Part shown: positions 8,326 through 17,459 of the stretch, piece after piece
Position numbering within the stretch: position 1 is the stretch's first letter
Layout: each line of letters begins with the position of its first letter
Assembly: GCF_016908975.1 (NCBI RefSeq)
Contig: NZ_JAFBEX010000002.1
Location: 310,001-374,000, forward strand
DNA from: Neobacillus cucumis
Lineage (GTDB): Bacteria; Bacillota; Bacilli; Bacillales; Cytobacillaceae
Reading direction: 5' to 3'
DNA: 64,000 nt
Translations under genes and position numbers: made by a program
Notes under the pieces: generated by a model
Databases searched by the model: none
What the model was told of the DNA's origin: nothing
What the model saw: the letters and a program-made list of their open reading frames with translations, nothing else

Positions 8326-10206
8326 TTAGGATGGACCTCTACTACTATATAAATTTTTATATAACAATAGGGATCTAATAACACCTGACTGAGAATAACT
8401 TGGCATCCCAATTCCTCTTGGGCGACCTCTGCTATAAAGTAATTCGGGCATAAGGCCACAAAAAGAACTATTATTGTAATTATGATTAAAATACTTCCAG
8501 GCTTGTTTTATATCATGGTTTATTAAGAATGCTTCACCTAACCAAAAAGTTGGTCCAGTCCAAGGCTTTAAATCTCCCTCTTCTGTTGTTAAACTCTCAT
8601 GTCTCCAAATACCACCAATAAAGGGGTCTTCTAATCGTTGCTGAATTGCTTTCAGTGTTGGATTTAACCATTCTTTTGGAAATATTGGAAATTCAGAAAA
8701 GAATAAGGTGACAGATGCATCCAATAACCTTGATTCCAAAGACCGAGTTACAATCCCTTTATGTACATTATGTTTGTGAATGGCCCGTATTAGTTCATTT
8801 GCACCCTGTCTAAATTGATTAGCTTTCTCATTTTCATAGATAGCTTCAGCCATTTCAGCAGCCCTAATTAATCCAAATGCTGAAATAGCTGTGGTCCATG
8901 TCATATGCTCAAAATTTTCTCCTAAGTGTGGTCCAAAAGTTTCCCAAATGCCTGCATCTGGGTGGATCAGCCCACTTGAATCACGGTTTTTTAAAATCCA
9001 TTTGGTTGATTGGCTAATAATTGGCCACATATCGTGTATGATCCTATGATTTCTTACCCTGGCCCAAACTTGCCATATTCCATATAATATTAGCCCTGTA
9101 GTGTCGTTTTCAAATGCATGTTCGTTCGGTAAACGTGTAACAACATTATAGGCAAAATAATAGTTTCCATCTGGACGTTCTATTAAATAACTAAGTGTTG
9201 CATATAAAGCCCTAACAGCATCTTCAAGGTGACCCGCTAGTGCTAAAGTAGATGCAATCCATAAACTATCACGAATCCACACATTCCCTTGGTAAGGTCG
9301 AAATCCAATTATAGTAGGAGTACCGTCTCTCTGTAGGCTCATTTTTGTAAGCGTGTTGCTAAGTCTCCAGAAATATTCAAGCTTTGGTGAGAGAGTATCG
9401 ATTCCTATCGATTTATTATACCAAGTTTGCCATACTTGCAACGTATGTTGCTCACTCTGACTAATCTGAACCAATGTTTCCTCTAATTCCTGAAGTGCCT
9501 CCTCTTTTGAAGTCCCTGCTGAAAATACTTGATATACTGGCCTGCTATATTCTGGACCTGGGATAGTTTGGACAGGGATCGTAAAGATTAAGGGAACGGG
9601 TTGCAAACTATGTTCAAAAATGGTTACCTCACCTCCAGTTACCGCTTTAGCAATATTTCCAGTTATACCTTTAGCAAAGGGAGAAACCGTAGTCGCTAGC
9701 CATTGATTTCCAGAAATTCGAGAAATAAAGATGTTTTCGATTCTTTGTACAATGTTTTGCAGATATACAACAGGATAGATTGATGCTTCTGAAGGATTAT
9801 TGCGAAGAGTTTTGACTTCAATAGAGCGTATGAAAGAATTCCTGTTAGGAGGAGCCCAACTTTTTGTCCTTACTACAGTATTACCTTTATGGGAGACTAC
9901 TTCATATATTCCATAACCATTCAAATATTGAGTGCTATTTAATGAAATAATTTCACCGATTTGTCCTAATCTCTCTTGAACGATTCCGTATGGATCATAC
10001 CATACTTTCTCATTATGATCTTTAACTAGTATATAAGAACCTGGATTATCTAAAAGTGAACTTGACATGTCAAAGTTTTGGAAAAAAAGTTGACTTATTT
10101 TATCAACTGGGCGACACTTTACATCATATTGCTGAAGCCAAGCTAATACATTGCCATTAGAAATAGGAGCATGATTATCTTGATTTTTACCAATAAAATA
10201 ATTCAT
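8326..10206 (-). CDS. GH15-like (glucoamylase-related) protein, cytosolic
   Basis: 626 residues. The ATG 9 bases after AAGGGAG is preferred over a GTG three codons earlier. The N-terminal ~270 residues look like the beta-rich domain of prokaryotic GH15 enzymes. The C-terminal (alpha/alpha)6 domain shows VWIRDSLWIASTLALAG near 310, DTTGLILYGIWQVW near 370, HPDAGIWETFGPH near 420 (the WE pair is where the general acid sits in GH15), and KPWTGPTFWLGEA late in the protein. No signal peptide, so the substrate would be intracellular: short maltodextrins, trehalose or a lipid-linked glucoside. No sugar transporter is adjacent; the gene stands alone between decayed elements. Confidence 0.75.
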   Translation of the reverse strand: MNYFIGKNQDNHAPISNGNVLAWLQQYDVKCRPVDKISQLFFQNFDMSSSLLDNPGSYILVKDHNEKVWYDPYGIVQERLGQIGEIISLNSTQYLNGYGIYEVVSHKGNTVVRTKSWAPPNRNSFIRSIEVKTLRNNPSEASIYPVVYLQNIVQRIENIFISRISGNQWLATTVSPFAKGITGNIAKAVTGGEVTIFEHSLQPVPLIFTIPVQTIPGPEYSRPVYQVFSAGTSKEEALQELEETLVQISQSEQHTLQVWQTWYNKSIGIDTLSPKLEYFWRLSNTLTKMSLQRDGTPTIIGFRPYQGNVWIRDSLWIASTLALAGHLEDAVRALYATLSYLIERPDGNYYFAYNVVTRLPNEHAFENDTTGLILYGIWQVWARVRNHRIIHDMWPIISQSTKWILKNRDSSGLIHPDAGIWETFGPHLGENFEHMTWTTAISAFGLIRAAEMAEAIYENEKANQFRQGANELIRAIHKHNVHKGIVTRSLESRLLDASVTLFFSEFPIFPKEWLNPTLKAIQQRLEDPFIGGIWRHESLTTEEGDLKPWTGPTFWLGEAFLINHDIKQAWKYFNHNYNNSSFCGLMPELLYSRGRPRGIGMPSYSQSGVIRSLLLYKNLYSSRGPS

Positions 10207-10539
10207 TAATTCCACTCCCTTAAATTAGAAAATATTAAGCTATGATTAATAATATTAATAAGCGTTTTAAAATAATACTTATTCAGCTAAAGGGCGCGAT
10301 TCTTCAACAGAATTGTGCTCTTTCTTTATGTATAGGGCCAGATCGGTGATGAAGAATTGCCGATTTTTGCAACCGATTTCAACTCCAAAGATTTTAAATG
10401 TCCAAAACAAAAAATATTGAAATATTACCTCTGAACATTCTGTTATATTTAAAAAAATGATGAAGAACTAAAGCTTTTTATTCTGTTTTCTAGTAATTTT
10501 TCAGTATCACTGATAAAAAAAGTATGGAGGTATCTAATT
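10207..10539. other. Divergent intergenic region
   Basis: Separates the GH15-like gene (minus) from the aldo/keto reductase (plus). AT-rich; no operator or RNA motif that I can defend. Confidence 0.4.
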
Positions 10540-11262
10540 GTGAAAGTAAATTTACAGGACAATTTTTCAATATCAAAATTAGTTATCGGATGTATGCGAA
10601 TGAATGAATGGAATTTCAGTATAGAACAAAGTGTAGAATTTGTTGAATGGTGTATTGAACAAGGGATTACTACATTTGATCATGCTGACATTTATGGTGG
10701 AAATCACCATAACGAAGCTCTATTCGGTGAAGTTCTTAAAATGAAAACCCAGTTAAGAAATGAAATGGAAATTATCACAAAATGTTCAATATGTGTTGGT
10801 AATGATGAAAACCCTAATATAAAAACGAGATACTTCAATACTGATAGGGAGTACATAATAAATCAGGTTAACAAATCAATTGAAAAACTAAACTGTGATT
10901 ACATTGATTTATTACTCATTCATATGCATGACTTGCTAGTTAATCCGAAAGAATTAAATGATACTCTTAATGAATTAAGAGATAAAGGAAAGGTTAGATA
11001 CTTTGGGCTATCAAACCATAATCCATTGGAATTCGATACACTACAAAAATATGCGGATGTAAAATTTGTTACACATCAATTTATGTTGCATCCTCTGGGA
11101 ATTGAAAATTATAAGAATGGAACAATGACCCATTGTTTAAAGGAAGGAATTCATCCGATGTTTTGGTCACCATTAGCAGGGGGGAGAATTTTCAATCCTA
11201 CTAATGCCTTAGAAGAGAACATGAAGAATGTATTAGAAGGTATTACTGGGCTTCATTATTAA
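10540..11262 (+). CDS. Aldo/keto reductase, C-terminally truncated
   Basis: 240 residues from a GTG start with TATGGAGG upstream. AKR barrel motifs are in order: LVIGCMRM near 16, FDHADIYGG near 46 (catalytic Asp and Tyr), EIITKCSI near 84 (Lys), DYIDLLLIHMHD near 126 (His), and the GKVRYFGLSNHNP loop. It resembles the YcsN/YdhF-type AKRs of about 300 residues. Here the protein ends just after WSPLAGGRIF and EENMKNVLEGI, so the last ~60 residues (final barrel strand and cofactor-binding helix) are gone. Probably inactive, and could equally be called a pseudogene. Confidence 0.75.
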   Translation: MKVNLQDNFSISKLVIGCMRMNEWNFSIEQSVEFVEWCIEQGITTFDHADIYGGNHHNEALFGEVLKMKTQLRNEMEIITKCSICVGNDENPNIKTRYFNTDREYIINQVNKSIEKLNCDYIDLLLIHMHDLLVNPKELNDTLNELRDKGKVRYFGLSNHNPLEFDTLQKYADVKFVTHQFMLHPLGIENYKNGTMTHCLKEGIHPMFWSPLAGGRIFNPTNALEENMKNVLEGITGLHY

Positions 11263-11844
11263 CATATTTCTATACTTATTTACTTGAACTTATATTGTCT
11301 GTAAAGTCTTAAATTATTTTTTAAAACGGTTATTAAACGATAAATACCTTTATAAACCCCCTCTAAGTTGAAAACTGCTTGAGACCTGCGTGCCAGATTT
11401 AGTGGGGGTTATTCCCACACGTCCCGCCAACTAAACGGACCAACGCAACCTCTTCAAACTATATGTTTTAGATTCCGTAAAAATAGGCAACCGGTTTTAG
11501 GACAAAAGTATTTATTTAACTCGAAATTAAGGGGAGTCTTTTTTTAAAAAAATTCATCTTATTTTTGTATTTTTCCGTATCATTATGTAGTTCCTATTAT
11601 AAAGTAAAGCTACGTTTTTATTAAAGAAAATATGAAAGCGTTTAATATTTTGGGTTTTAGTTAAGCGTTAACCTGAGTAGAGCAGGTGAAGAAAACAAGG
11701 GTGCATATACTTTTTTGTTCATTTAATTCTACAGGATTCAGGAGGAGGGGATTTCCCAAATTTGATACTTCAGCATTAAAGAATTCTATTGGACAATTGG
11801 GTTCTAAATTAAACCATTTTATAGACTAAGAGGTGTAAAGAAAA
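11263..11844. other. Leader region of the glutamate dehydrogenase gene
   Basis: 582 bases without a gene. It contains the second copy of a 19-base repeat (11371-11389) and a cre-like site in an element (11628-11656) that is repeated downstream of the gene. I found no convincing -24/-12 sigma-54 promoter. Confidence 0.45.
11633..11646 (+). promoter_or_regulatory. cre-like site (CcpA)
   Basis: TGAAAGCGTTTAAT matches the cre consensus (WTGNAANCGNWNNCW) with one mismatch. It is about 200 bases upstream of the glutamate dehydrogenase start. CcpA repression of catabolic GDH genes is known in Bacillus subtilis; the site itself is a motif match only. Confidence 0.45.
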
Positions 11845-13137
11845 ATGACAGTACTTTTAAATTGTGATCAAGTCCAAAAGCCAGGTAATAAGAAAAGTGA
11901 AACAAAAGATTTATTAAGTTCAACTCAGTTGATCATAAAAGAGGCGGTTCAAAATTTAGGGTATACCGATGATGTATATGAACTGCTAAAGGAACCACTT
12001 AGAACTATCACTGTACGTATCCCAGTACGAATGGATGACGGGACTATTAAAATATTTACCGGTTACCGCTCGCAACATAACGATGCAGTAGGTCCGACAA
12101 AAGGTGGAGTACGTTTTCATCCTGAAGTCAATGAGGCTGAGGTAAAAGCGTTATCGATTTGGATGAGTCTAAAGTGCGGGATTGCAAATCTCCCTTATGG
12201 CGGTGGAAAAGGTGGTATTATTTGTGACCCAAGAAACATGTCGTTTAGGGAACTGGAGAAATTAAGTCGTGGATATGTTCGTGCAATCAGCCAAATTGTC
12301 GGCCCGACAAAAGACATTCCGGCACCCGATGTGTATACAAATTCTCAAATCATGGCGTGGATGATGGATGAGTACAGTCGTCTTCGTGAATTTGATTCTC
12401 CTGGTTTTATTACGGGTAAGCCGGTTGTATTAGGGGGATCACAAGGTCGTGAAACAGCAACAGCTCGCGGTGTAACAATTTGTATTGAAGAAGCTGTAAA
12501 GAAAAAAAACATGGAATTGCAAGGTGCACGAATCGTAATTCAAGGCTTTGGAAATGCAGGAAGTTTTTTGGCCAAATTCATGCATGACGCCGGAGCAAAG
12601 GTGATTGGTATTTCAGATGCATATGGCGCACTATATGATCCAGAAGGACTTGATATTGATTCTTTACTTGAACGACGTGATAGTTACGGTACAATAACAA
12701 CTTTATTTTCTAATGTCATTACGAATCAAGAATTGCTTGAAAAAGAATGTGACATTCTTGTACCAGCTGCCATTTCAAACCAAATTACAGAAGAAAATGC
12801 TGGTCGTATTAAAGCAGCGATTGTGGTGGAGGCAGCAAATGGACCAACATCCCTTGAAGCGACAAAAATATTGGATGAAAGAGGGGTCCTACTTGTACCG
12901 GACATACTGGCAAGTACAGGTGGTGTCACCGTTTCTTACTTTGAATGGGTTCAAAATAATCAAGGATATTATTGGTCAGAGGATGAGGTTGCTGAAAAAC
13001 TGAGAAAAGTAATGGTCGCTTCCTTTGAAGAAATTTATCAAACATCACAAACACGTCAAGTTGATATGCGTTTAGCCGCATATATGGTTGGAATAAGAAA
13101 ACCGGCTGAAGCTTCACGTTACCGGGGCTGGATATAA
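11845..13137 (+). CDS. rocG: Catabolic glutamate dehydrogenase (RocG/GudB type)
   Basis: 430 residues, the usual length for the hexameric NAD-dependent enzyme that deaminates glutamate to 2-oxoglutarate. Motifs: [11 protein letters not shown] near 93, PYGGGKGGI near 116 with catalytic Lys near 121, PAPDVYTN near 153, and the Rossmann motif GFGNAGSF near 234. SD GAGGTG upstream of the ATG. It would complete the proline/GABA routes encoded downstream. A close paralogue at 27233 is broken, so this is the working copy. RocG and GudB cannot be told apart from sequence reading alone. Confidence 0.9.
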   Translation: MTVLLNCDQVQKPGNKKSETKDLLSSTQLIIKEAVQNLGYTDDVYELLKEPLRTITVRIPVRMDDGTIKIFTGYRSQHNDAVGPTKGGVRFHPEVNEAEVKALSIWMSLKCGIANLPYGGGKGGIICDPRNMSFRELEKLSRGYVRAISQIVGPTKDIPAPDVYTNSQIMAWMMDEYSRLREFDSPGFITGKPVVLGGSQGRETATARGVTICIEEAVKKKNMELQGARIVIQGFGNAGSFLAKFMHDAGAKVIGISDAYGALYDPEGLDIDSLLERRDSYGTITTLFSNVITNQELLEKECDILVPAAISNQITEENAGRIKAAIVVEAANGPTSLEATKILDERGVLLVPDILASTGGVTVSYFEWVQNNQGYYWSEDEVAEKLRKVMVASFEEIYQTSQTRQVDMRLAAYMVGIRKPAEASRYRGWI

Positions 13138-13200
13138 TGCTAAAAGGTTCATAGAAACAAAGAAAGTCGTGCATGAAAACTTACTCGATTGATTAAAAAT

Positions 13201-13229
13201 AAATATGAAATCGCTTAATATTTTAGGTT
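13201..13229 (+). repeat. Copy of the element upstream of rocG
   Basis: 29 bases that match 11628-11656 with three mismatches, including the TGAAANCG core of a cre-like site. Located between rocG and the broken thioesterase gene. Confidence 0.6.
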
Positions 13230-13313
13230 ATGGCTTTTAGGTAGGAAGAGGATATACCTGTAATGATGTGAATACAACGTAAACAGATTGATATGTTTTA
13301 GGGAGATGTGTGT

Positions 13314-13553
13314 ATGGAAGTAAAATACTGTAAAGAATCACGAGTGATAAGAACTAGTCGTGTATTCCCAAACCATGTAAATACTCACAATACTTTATTT
13401 GGTGGTCGGTTAATGATTGATTTGGATAAAATCGCCTCCATTTCCGCAGCGAGTCATAGTCGAAGGGAATGTGTCATGGCTTCAACAGATTCAGTTGACT
13501 TTTTACATCCCATTCGACCAACAGATTCAGTCTGTTTCATCATTTTTAACTAA
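13314..13553 (+). pseudogene. Acyl-CoA thioesterase (hotdog fold), truncated
   Basis: The ATG 8 bases after GGGAG is preferred over a GTG two codons upstream. The N-terminus follows the YkhA/BACH-type acyl-CoA hydrolases: RVFPNHVNTHNTLFGGRLM (first hotdog strand and helix, catalytic Asn/Gly region), ECVMASTDSVDFLHPI, then RPTDSVCF. It ends at residue 80 by frameshift; the second half of the ~170-residue hotdog domain is missing. Confidence 0.75.
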
Positions 13554-13651
13554 CAAATTAGCTCTTGGATTAACAGAAAAGTTAAAAGCTTGTATCAATT
13601 AGGATCAGGCTTTTTTCTGTTCTAACTATTGCTACTCTCACAATCTCAATT

Positions 13652-14680
13652 TCAGTTTGACGATCCATAATCCATAATAGTTAATTTCACGTTGTATTCG
13701 ATTGGAACTTCACTTAAAGTTTGGTCCCAATCTTTTTTTACTTTTTCCCATACTTTAGGATGTTCAATTCTCAATCGGTTTCCAAAGCCGACAACGTCGA
13801 CATGGTAATCCTTTTGCATTTTTTCTCCTGCATTATTTACCAATCGTTTTACTTCTTCCTTAGCGGCTTTTTCAGCACTTTTTAAAAATTTATTTTCAAA
13901 AGTTTCCCCCGAAACCACCCAATTTTCAGAAAGGCGTCCTTCTGATTCGATTTGTATATCAAAAGAGATGTTGTTCCCATTAACATGAGTGTAATTTTAC
14001 TTTTCATTGTCTTTACCTCGTAAATGATTGGCTGATTTGTCGCTGCATCAAAGCTTTTGACCAAACCGCCTTTTCCCTTTCCAGATATCCACGTTAAGCC
14101 TTCCATTTCCTCTTCATTCAAAAAACCAAGAAGCTTTTTTGTCTTTCCTGTAATCACGGCAGCTCCTGAAAATTTAACTTCTCCATTCGTCGGAATAACA
14201 TTTTGCAAAAGAAAAAACTAGATCCTGAATGCATCTTGCCTTCTAATTTGGCAAGTGACATAGGTGCCAAAATCCTTGTTGTTCGATATTCATTATCTGA
14301 AATTCCAATCAAACGGAACGCTGGAATTTTTCCTGATTCTTTTGATTCTAGTGTCTCATTTGCCCGCCCCTTGCTAATGAACACAAGACAGCTTGGTCTA
14401 ATTTCATTATCACGAAGTAGTTGATCAACTAATTGTTCCAATCTATACTTACGTACAAGATCCTTACTAATAACAATAACTTTAAGTTGGGGGCTGGAAT
14501 ATGGGGCGATCCTTCTCAATGAAAATTCGCGACTCATTTGATGGATGGAATCACCGGTTTCAGAAATATTCAAGTAAGGTTTTTGTTGTGATCCCCCGCC
14601 TTTATTCTCTGAACCTGTTCCTTGAGGGTTAACAATTTGATAAGTCATGGTTATTTTTTCTGTTTGGTTATATCCTCCTA
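13652..14680 (-). pseudogene. Ger(x)C spore germination protein, frameshifted and 5'-truncated
   Basis: Three overlapping minus-strand frames join into one GerAC/GerKC-type protein: MTYQIVNPQGTGS through HQMSREFSLRRIAPYSS and LLRDNEIRPSCLVFISKG; then GEVKFSGAAVITGKTKKL and FLNEEEMEGLTWISGKG; then ENKFLKSAEKAAKEEVKRL and the C-terminal DWDQTLSEVPIEYNVKL. Frameshifts lie near 14205 (in an A-run) and 13985. The lipoprotein signal and first residues were replaced by a transposase fragment whose frame runs straight in. Such proteins form the lipoprotein subunit of nutrient germinant receptors. No gerA or gerB partner is nearby. Confidence 0.85.
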
Positions 14681-15194
14681 ATGTATCTAAAACAAACTCA
14701 GTATCTTGAGTAAATCTGATTGTACGCGTTACAATCTCGACATTAAAGACTTCTAGAATACTTGAAAGATACATCATTGATTGTCCAAAAGGCAAGTAGG
14801 TAATATCTGTAACTAACTTTTCAAACAGTGCTTCTGCTGTAAATTCACGATTTAATAAATTCGATGCCACGTAAGCTGGTTGTCCAGTGGGTTTACGTTT
14901 CTTTACTTTTACTCGACACTGCCAATCATATTTTTGTATTACTTTTTGTACTGTATTTTTACTTATGGGTTCTCCTTAAATGCTCGCGATTTTATGGTAT
15001 CCGTATCGATATTTATGAAGTTTACATAACTCACCAATTCTCTTATCCCGAATATCTTTCTTTGTTTCAACGTTTTGATTCTTTTTCCAACGGTAATAAG
15101 ATGATCTACTGACCCTCAAGTGGTCACAGATTTCACCAATTGTCATGATTTCTTGTAGTTCATCTACCAATTGTACAACTACTCTTGGCACCAC
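14681..15194 (-). pseudogene. IS3-family OrfB fragment (nonsense mutation, 3'-truncated)
   Basis: Minus strand: HTH_21-like start (EICDHLRVSRSSYYRWKKN, then HKYRYGYHKIASI), a TAA at about 14976, then the same frame continues GEPISKNTVQKVIQKYDW, VKVKKRKPTGQPAY and the rve domain start NREFTAEALFEKLVTDITYL with the first Asp. It ends at DTEFVLDTL, where it is joined to the GerC remnant. The later D and E of the DDE triad are absent. Confidence 0.8.
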
Positions 15195-15493
15195 TTTCTT
15201 TCCAATTCTACGTACTTTTTTAAAACTTCAATTTGTTGCTTTAAATACCGATTCTCTGCCTTTAATTTAGCCGTTTCATTTTCATTTTCTGGTCCTTTAC
15301 CAAAGGTATATTGCTTTCCAACAGGCTGCTCAAAACGACGATGTTCCCCATTTCGGTACCACTTCATCCATGTTTTCAATTGTGTACGATTTCGGATATT
15401 CAATTCTTCTAATACTTGATTAGGTACTCCTGCTAATCTCATTTCGATTGCTTTCATTTTAATCTCTACTGGATAACTAACTCTTGTACCCAT
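15179..15493 (-). pseudogene. IS3-family OrfA
   Basis: 104 residues: HTH (YPVEIKMKAIEMRLAGVPNQ, TQLKTWMKWYRNGEH) and a coiled C-terminal zipper (AKLKAENRYLKQQIEVLKKY), typical of IS150-group OrfA, overlapping OrfB by 16 bases in the -1 frame as expected for programmed frameshifting. The OrfA itself looks intact, but OrfB is dead. A hairpin at about 15494-15555 (ACACCT...AGGTGT) marks the probable outer end. Confidence 0.75.
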
Positions 15494-15615
15494 AGAAAAA
15501 ACACCTCCACGTTGGATTTATAGGTTTAATACCCGTTTTTCAACGAAAGGTGTTTTTATTTGTCTCATTTTATTAGGTCAGTGCGGTGAAACATCCTGTA
15601 TATGAATCGTAAATA

Positions 15616-15663
15616 AAAAACCCCATCCTTAGAGGTGTTAGACCAAACCTTTTAAGATGGAGT
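15616..15663 (-). terminator. Terminator on the minus strand
   Basis: Minus strand reads AACTCCATCTTA...TAAGGATGGGGTT followed by TTTT, a strong 11-12 bp stem. It closes a decayed frame (about 15640-15890, minus) that reads KLSDDEFYILTS, then IHEYNRYAWNLIICKQLSI with an in-frame TAG between. I do not recognise that protein. Confidence 0.6.
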
Positions 15664-15890
15664 TTAATGCCGTACCAAGATTCATAGAGTTGTAGTCTTG
15701 TGTTTTAAACTTTATACTGAGTTGCTTACAAATAATCAAGTTCCAGGCATAACGATTGTATTCATGAATCTAACTAGTCAGAATGTAAAATTCATCATCA
15801 GACAGCTTTAAAGATGTTTCTCCATTATCATTTCTAATCCTTGGTTATATAGGTTTCTAATTACTGTTTGGTAAAATTTGTTAGTCTGGA
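15640..15890 (-). pseudogene. Unrecognised decayed gene
   Basis: Protein-like minus-strand frames (TVIRNLYNQGLEMIMEKHL, then LKLSDDEFYILTS-stop-IHEYNRYAWNLI and NLGTALNSILKGLV) are joined by one frameshift and one nonsense codon and end just before a good terminator. It lies between gabD and the IS3 remnant. No family recognised. Confidence 0.35.
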
Positions 15891-15998
15891 CAATAGATAG
15901 TAATGTTTGGTGGTATAAGGTAGACACAATTTTGTGTTTCTTTTATTACGTCGAGTCTTCCTCCGGGTCCACACATTTCTTAAAGGGTCCTTCCACTT

Positions 15999-17390
15999 TT
16001 ATAGATGTCCAATAGATAAATACTTTGTTTCTAAGTAGGGATCAATCCCTTCCATACCGCCTTCCCGTCCAATTCCGCTTTCCTTCATGCCGCCAAATGG
16101 GATGTGGGCCCCGGACGGAGCACCGTCATTCCAGCCAACAATCCCAAAGTCGAGATTCTCACTAAGGTAGGTTCCGGTTTTATAATTATTTGTGAAGAAA
16201 TAGGCAGCCAAACCATAGGGGGTACTATTGGCAATCTCCACCGCTTCTTCCAGAGTCTTAAAAGTAATGATCGGTGCAACCGGGCCAAATGTTTCTTCCT
16301 GCATGATGTTCATATCAAGAGTAACATTTGATAATATGGTAGGGTAGACAAAGTAATAGTCGTGTTTCTGATCAGCATTGAATTGATTCCCTGCAAGGAC
16401 TTCTGCTCCTTTTTCAATCGCATCATTAATTTGGGAAACGATTTTGTTGAAACCCTTCTCATTAATAATTGGGCCTACTTGTGTATCTTTATCCAGTCCA
16501 TTACCAACTTTCAACTTTTTCGTTGCTTCAGCTAATTTGGTAGAGAAGGCTTTGGCTATGTTTTCATGGATAATAATCCTGTTTGCACATACGCATGTTT
16601 GGCCGGCGTTACGAAACTTAGTGAGGATTGTTTGTCCGACAGCAAAATCCAGATCCGCATCCTCCGCAACGATGAGAGGAGCGTGGCCACCTAATTCCAT
16701 CGTTACATGTTTCACTGTATTAGCGCTGTTTTTGATTAATTGCTTTCCTACAGGGGTAGATCCTGTAAACGTAATTTTGCGGACGTACTCACTGCTTGTA
16801 AAAAGATCGCCGACCTTCGAACCAGAACCATTCACGCATTGGATGACATCAGCAGGAATTCCTGCTTCGTGGGCAAGTTCAATTAATCTAATAGTTGTTA
16901 ATGGTGTTTCGACGGCTGGTTTTACAATAAACGGGCAGCCCGCAGCCAAAGCAGGTGCTGCTTTCCTTGTCATCATCGCAGCTGGGAAATTCCACGGAGT
17001 AATGGCCGCCACTAATCCGATCGGCTGTTTTGTGACAACGATTCTTTTTGTTTCAGATGAAGCAGGGACCGTTCTTCCATAGATGCGTTTTGCTTCTTCT
17101 GCATACCAATCAATGTAGCTTGTGGCATAATCCACTTCACCAAGAGATTCAGCTAGCGGCTTACCGTTTTCCATTGTCATGATTTCCGCGATTTCCGCTT
17201 TATGCTCTTGAATGATTTGTGACCAGTTTCGTAATAACCGGGAGCGCTCATGGGCATTTACCTTTGCCCATTTCTTAAAGCTGTCATGCCCAGTTTTTAG
17301 AGCTTGCTTGATTTCCTCTTCAGTATTAATAGGGATTTCTTTAATAACTTGACCTGTTGCAGGATTTTTCACTTGTAATAGATCCGCCAT
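15999..17390 (-). CDS. gabD: Succinate-semialdehyde dehydrogenase
   Basis: 463 residues, full length for the ALDH superfamily. [20 protein letters not shown] near 135-155 (oxyanion Asn, cofactor Lys), [11 protein letters not shown] near 210, MELGGHAP near 232 (general base Glu) and GQTCVCANR near 262-270 (nucleophile Cys) are all in place. It lies 69 bases downstream of gabT on the same strand, so gabTD is an operon: GABA transaminase makes succinic semialdehyde and this enzyme oxidises it to succinate for the TCA cycle. NAD versus NADP preference cannot be read directly. Intact. Confidence 0.9.
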   Translation of the reverse strand: MADLLQVKNPATGQVIKEIPINTEEEIKQALKTGHDSFKKWAKVNAHERSRLLRNWSQIIQEHKAEIAEIMTMENGKPLAESLGEVDYATSYIDWYAEEAKRIYGRTVPASSETKRIVVTKQPIGLVAAITPWNFPAAMMTRKAAPALAAGCPFIVKPAVETPLTTIRLIELAHEAGIPADVIQCVNGSGSKVGDLFTSSEYVRKITFTGSTPVGKQLIKNSANTVKHVTMELGGHAPLIVAEDADLDFAVGQTILTKFRNAGQTCVCANRIIIHENIAKAFSTKLAEATKKLKVGNGLDKDTQVGPIINEKGFNKIVSQINDAIEKGAEVLAGNQFNADQKHDYYFVYPTILSNVTLDMNIMQEETFGPVAPIITFKTLEEAVEIANSTPYGLAAYFFTNNYKTGTYLSENLDFGIVGWNDGAPSGAHIPFGGMKESGIGREGGMEGIDPYLETKYLSIGHL

Positions 17391-17459
17391 TTATGTCCAC
17401 CACCCAATTTTTTTAAAAATAACCTGGCCTATCCAATTCAGACCGGGCACCTCGTTTTT

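Noticed and set aside
11263..11844. Sigma-54 (-24/-12) promoter before the glutamate dehydrogenase gene
   Set aside because: I found no TTGGCAC-N5-TTGC pattern. Expected by analogy with RocR control, but not seen.
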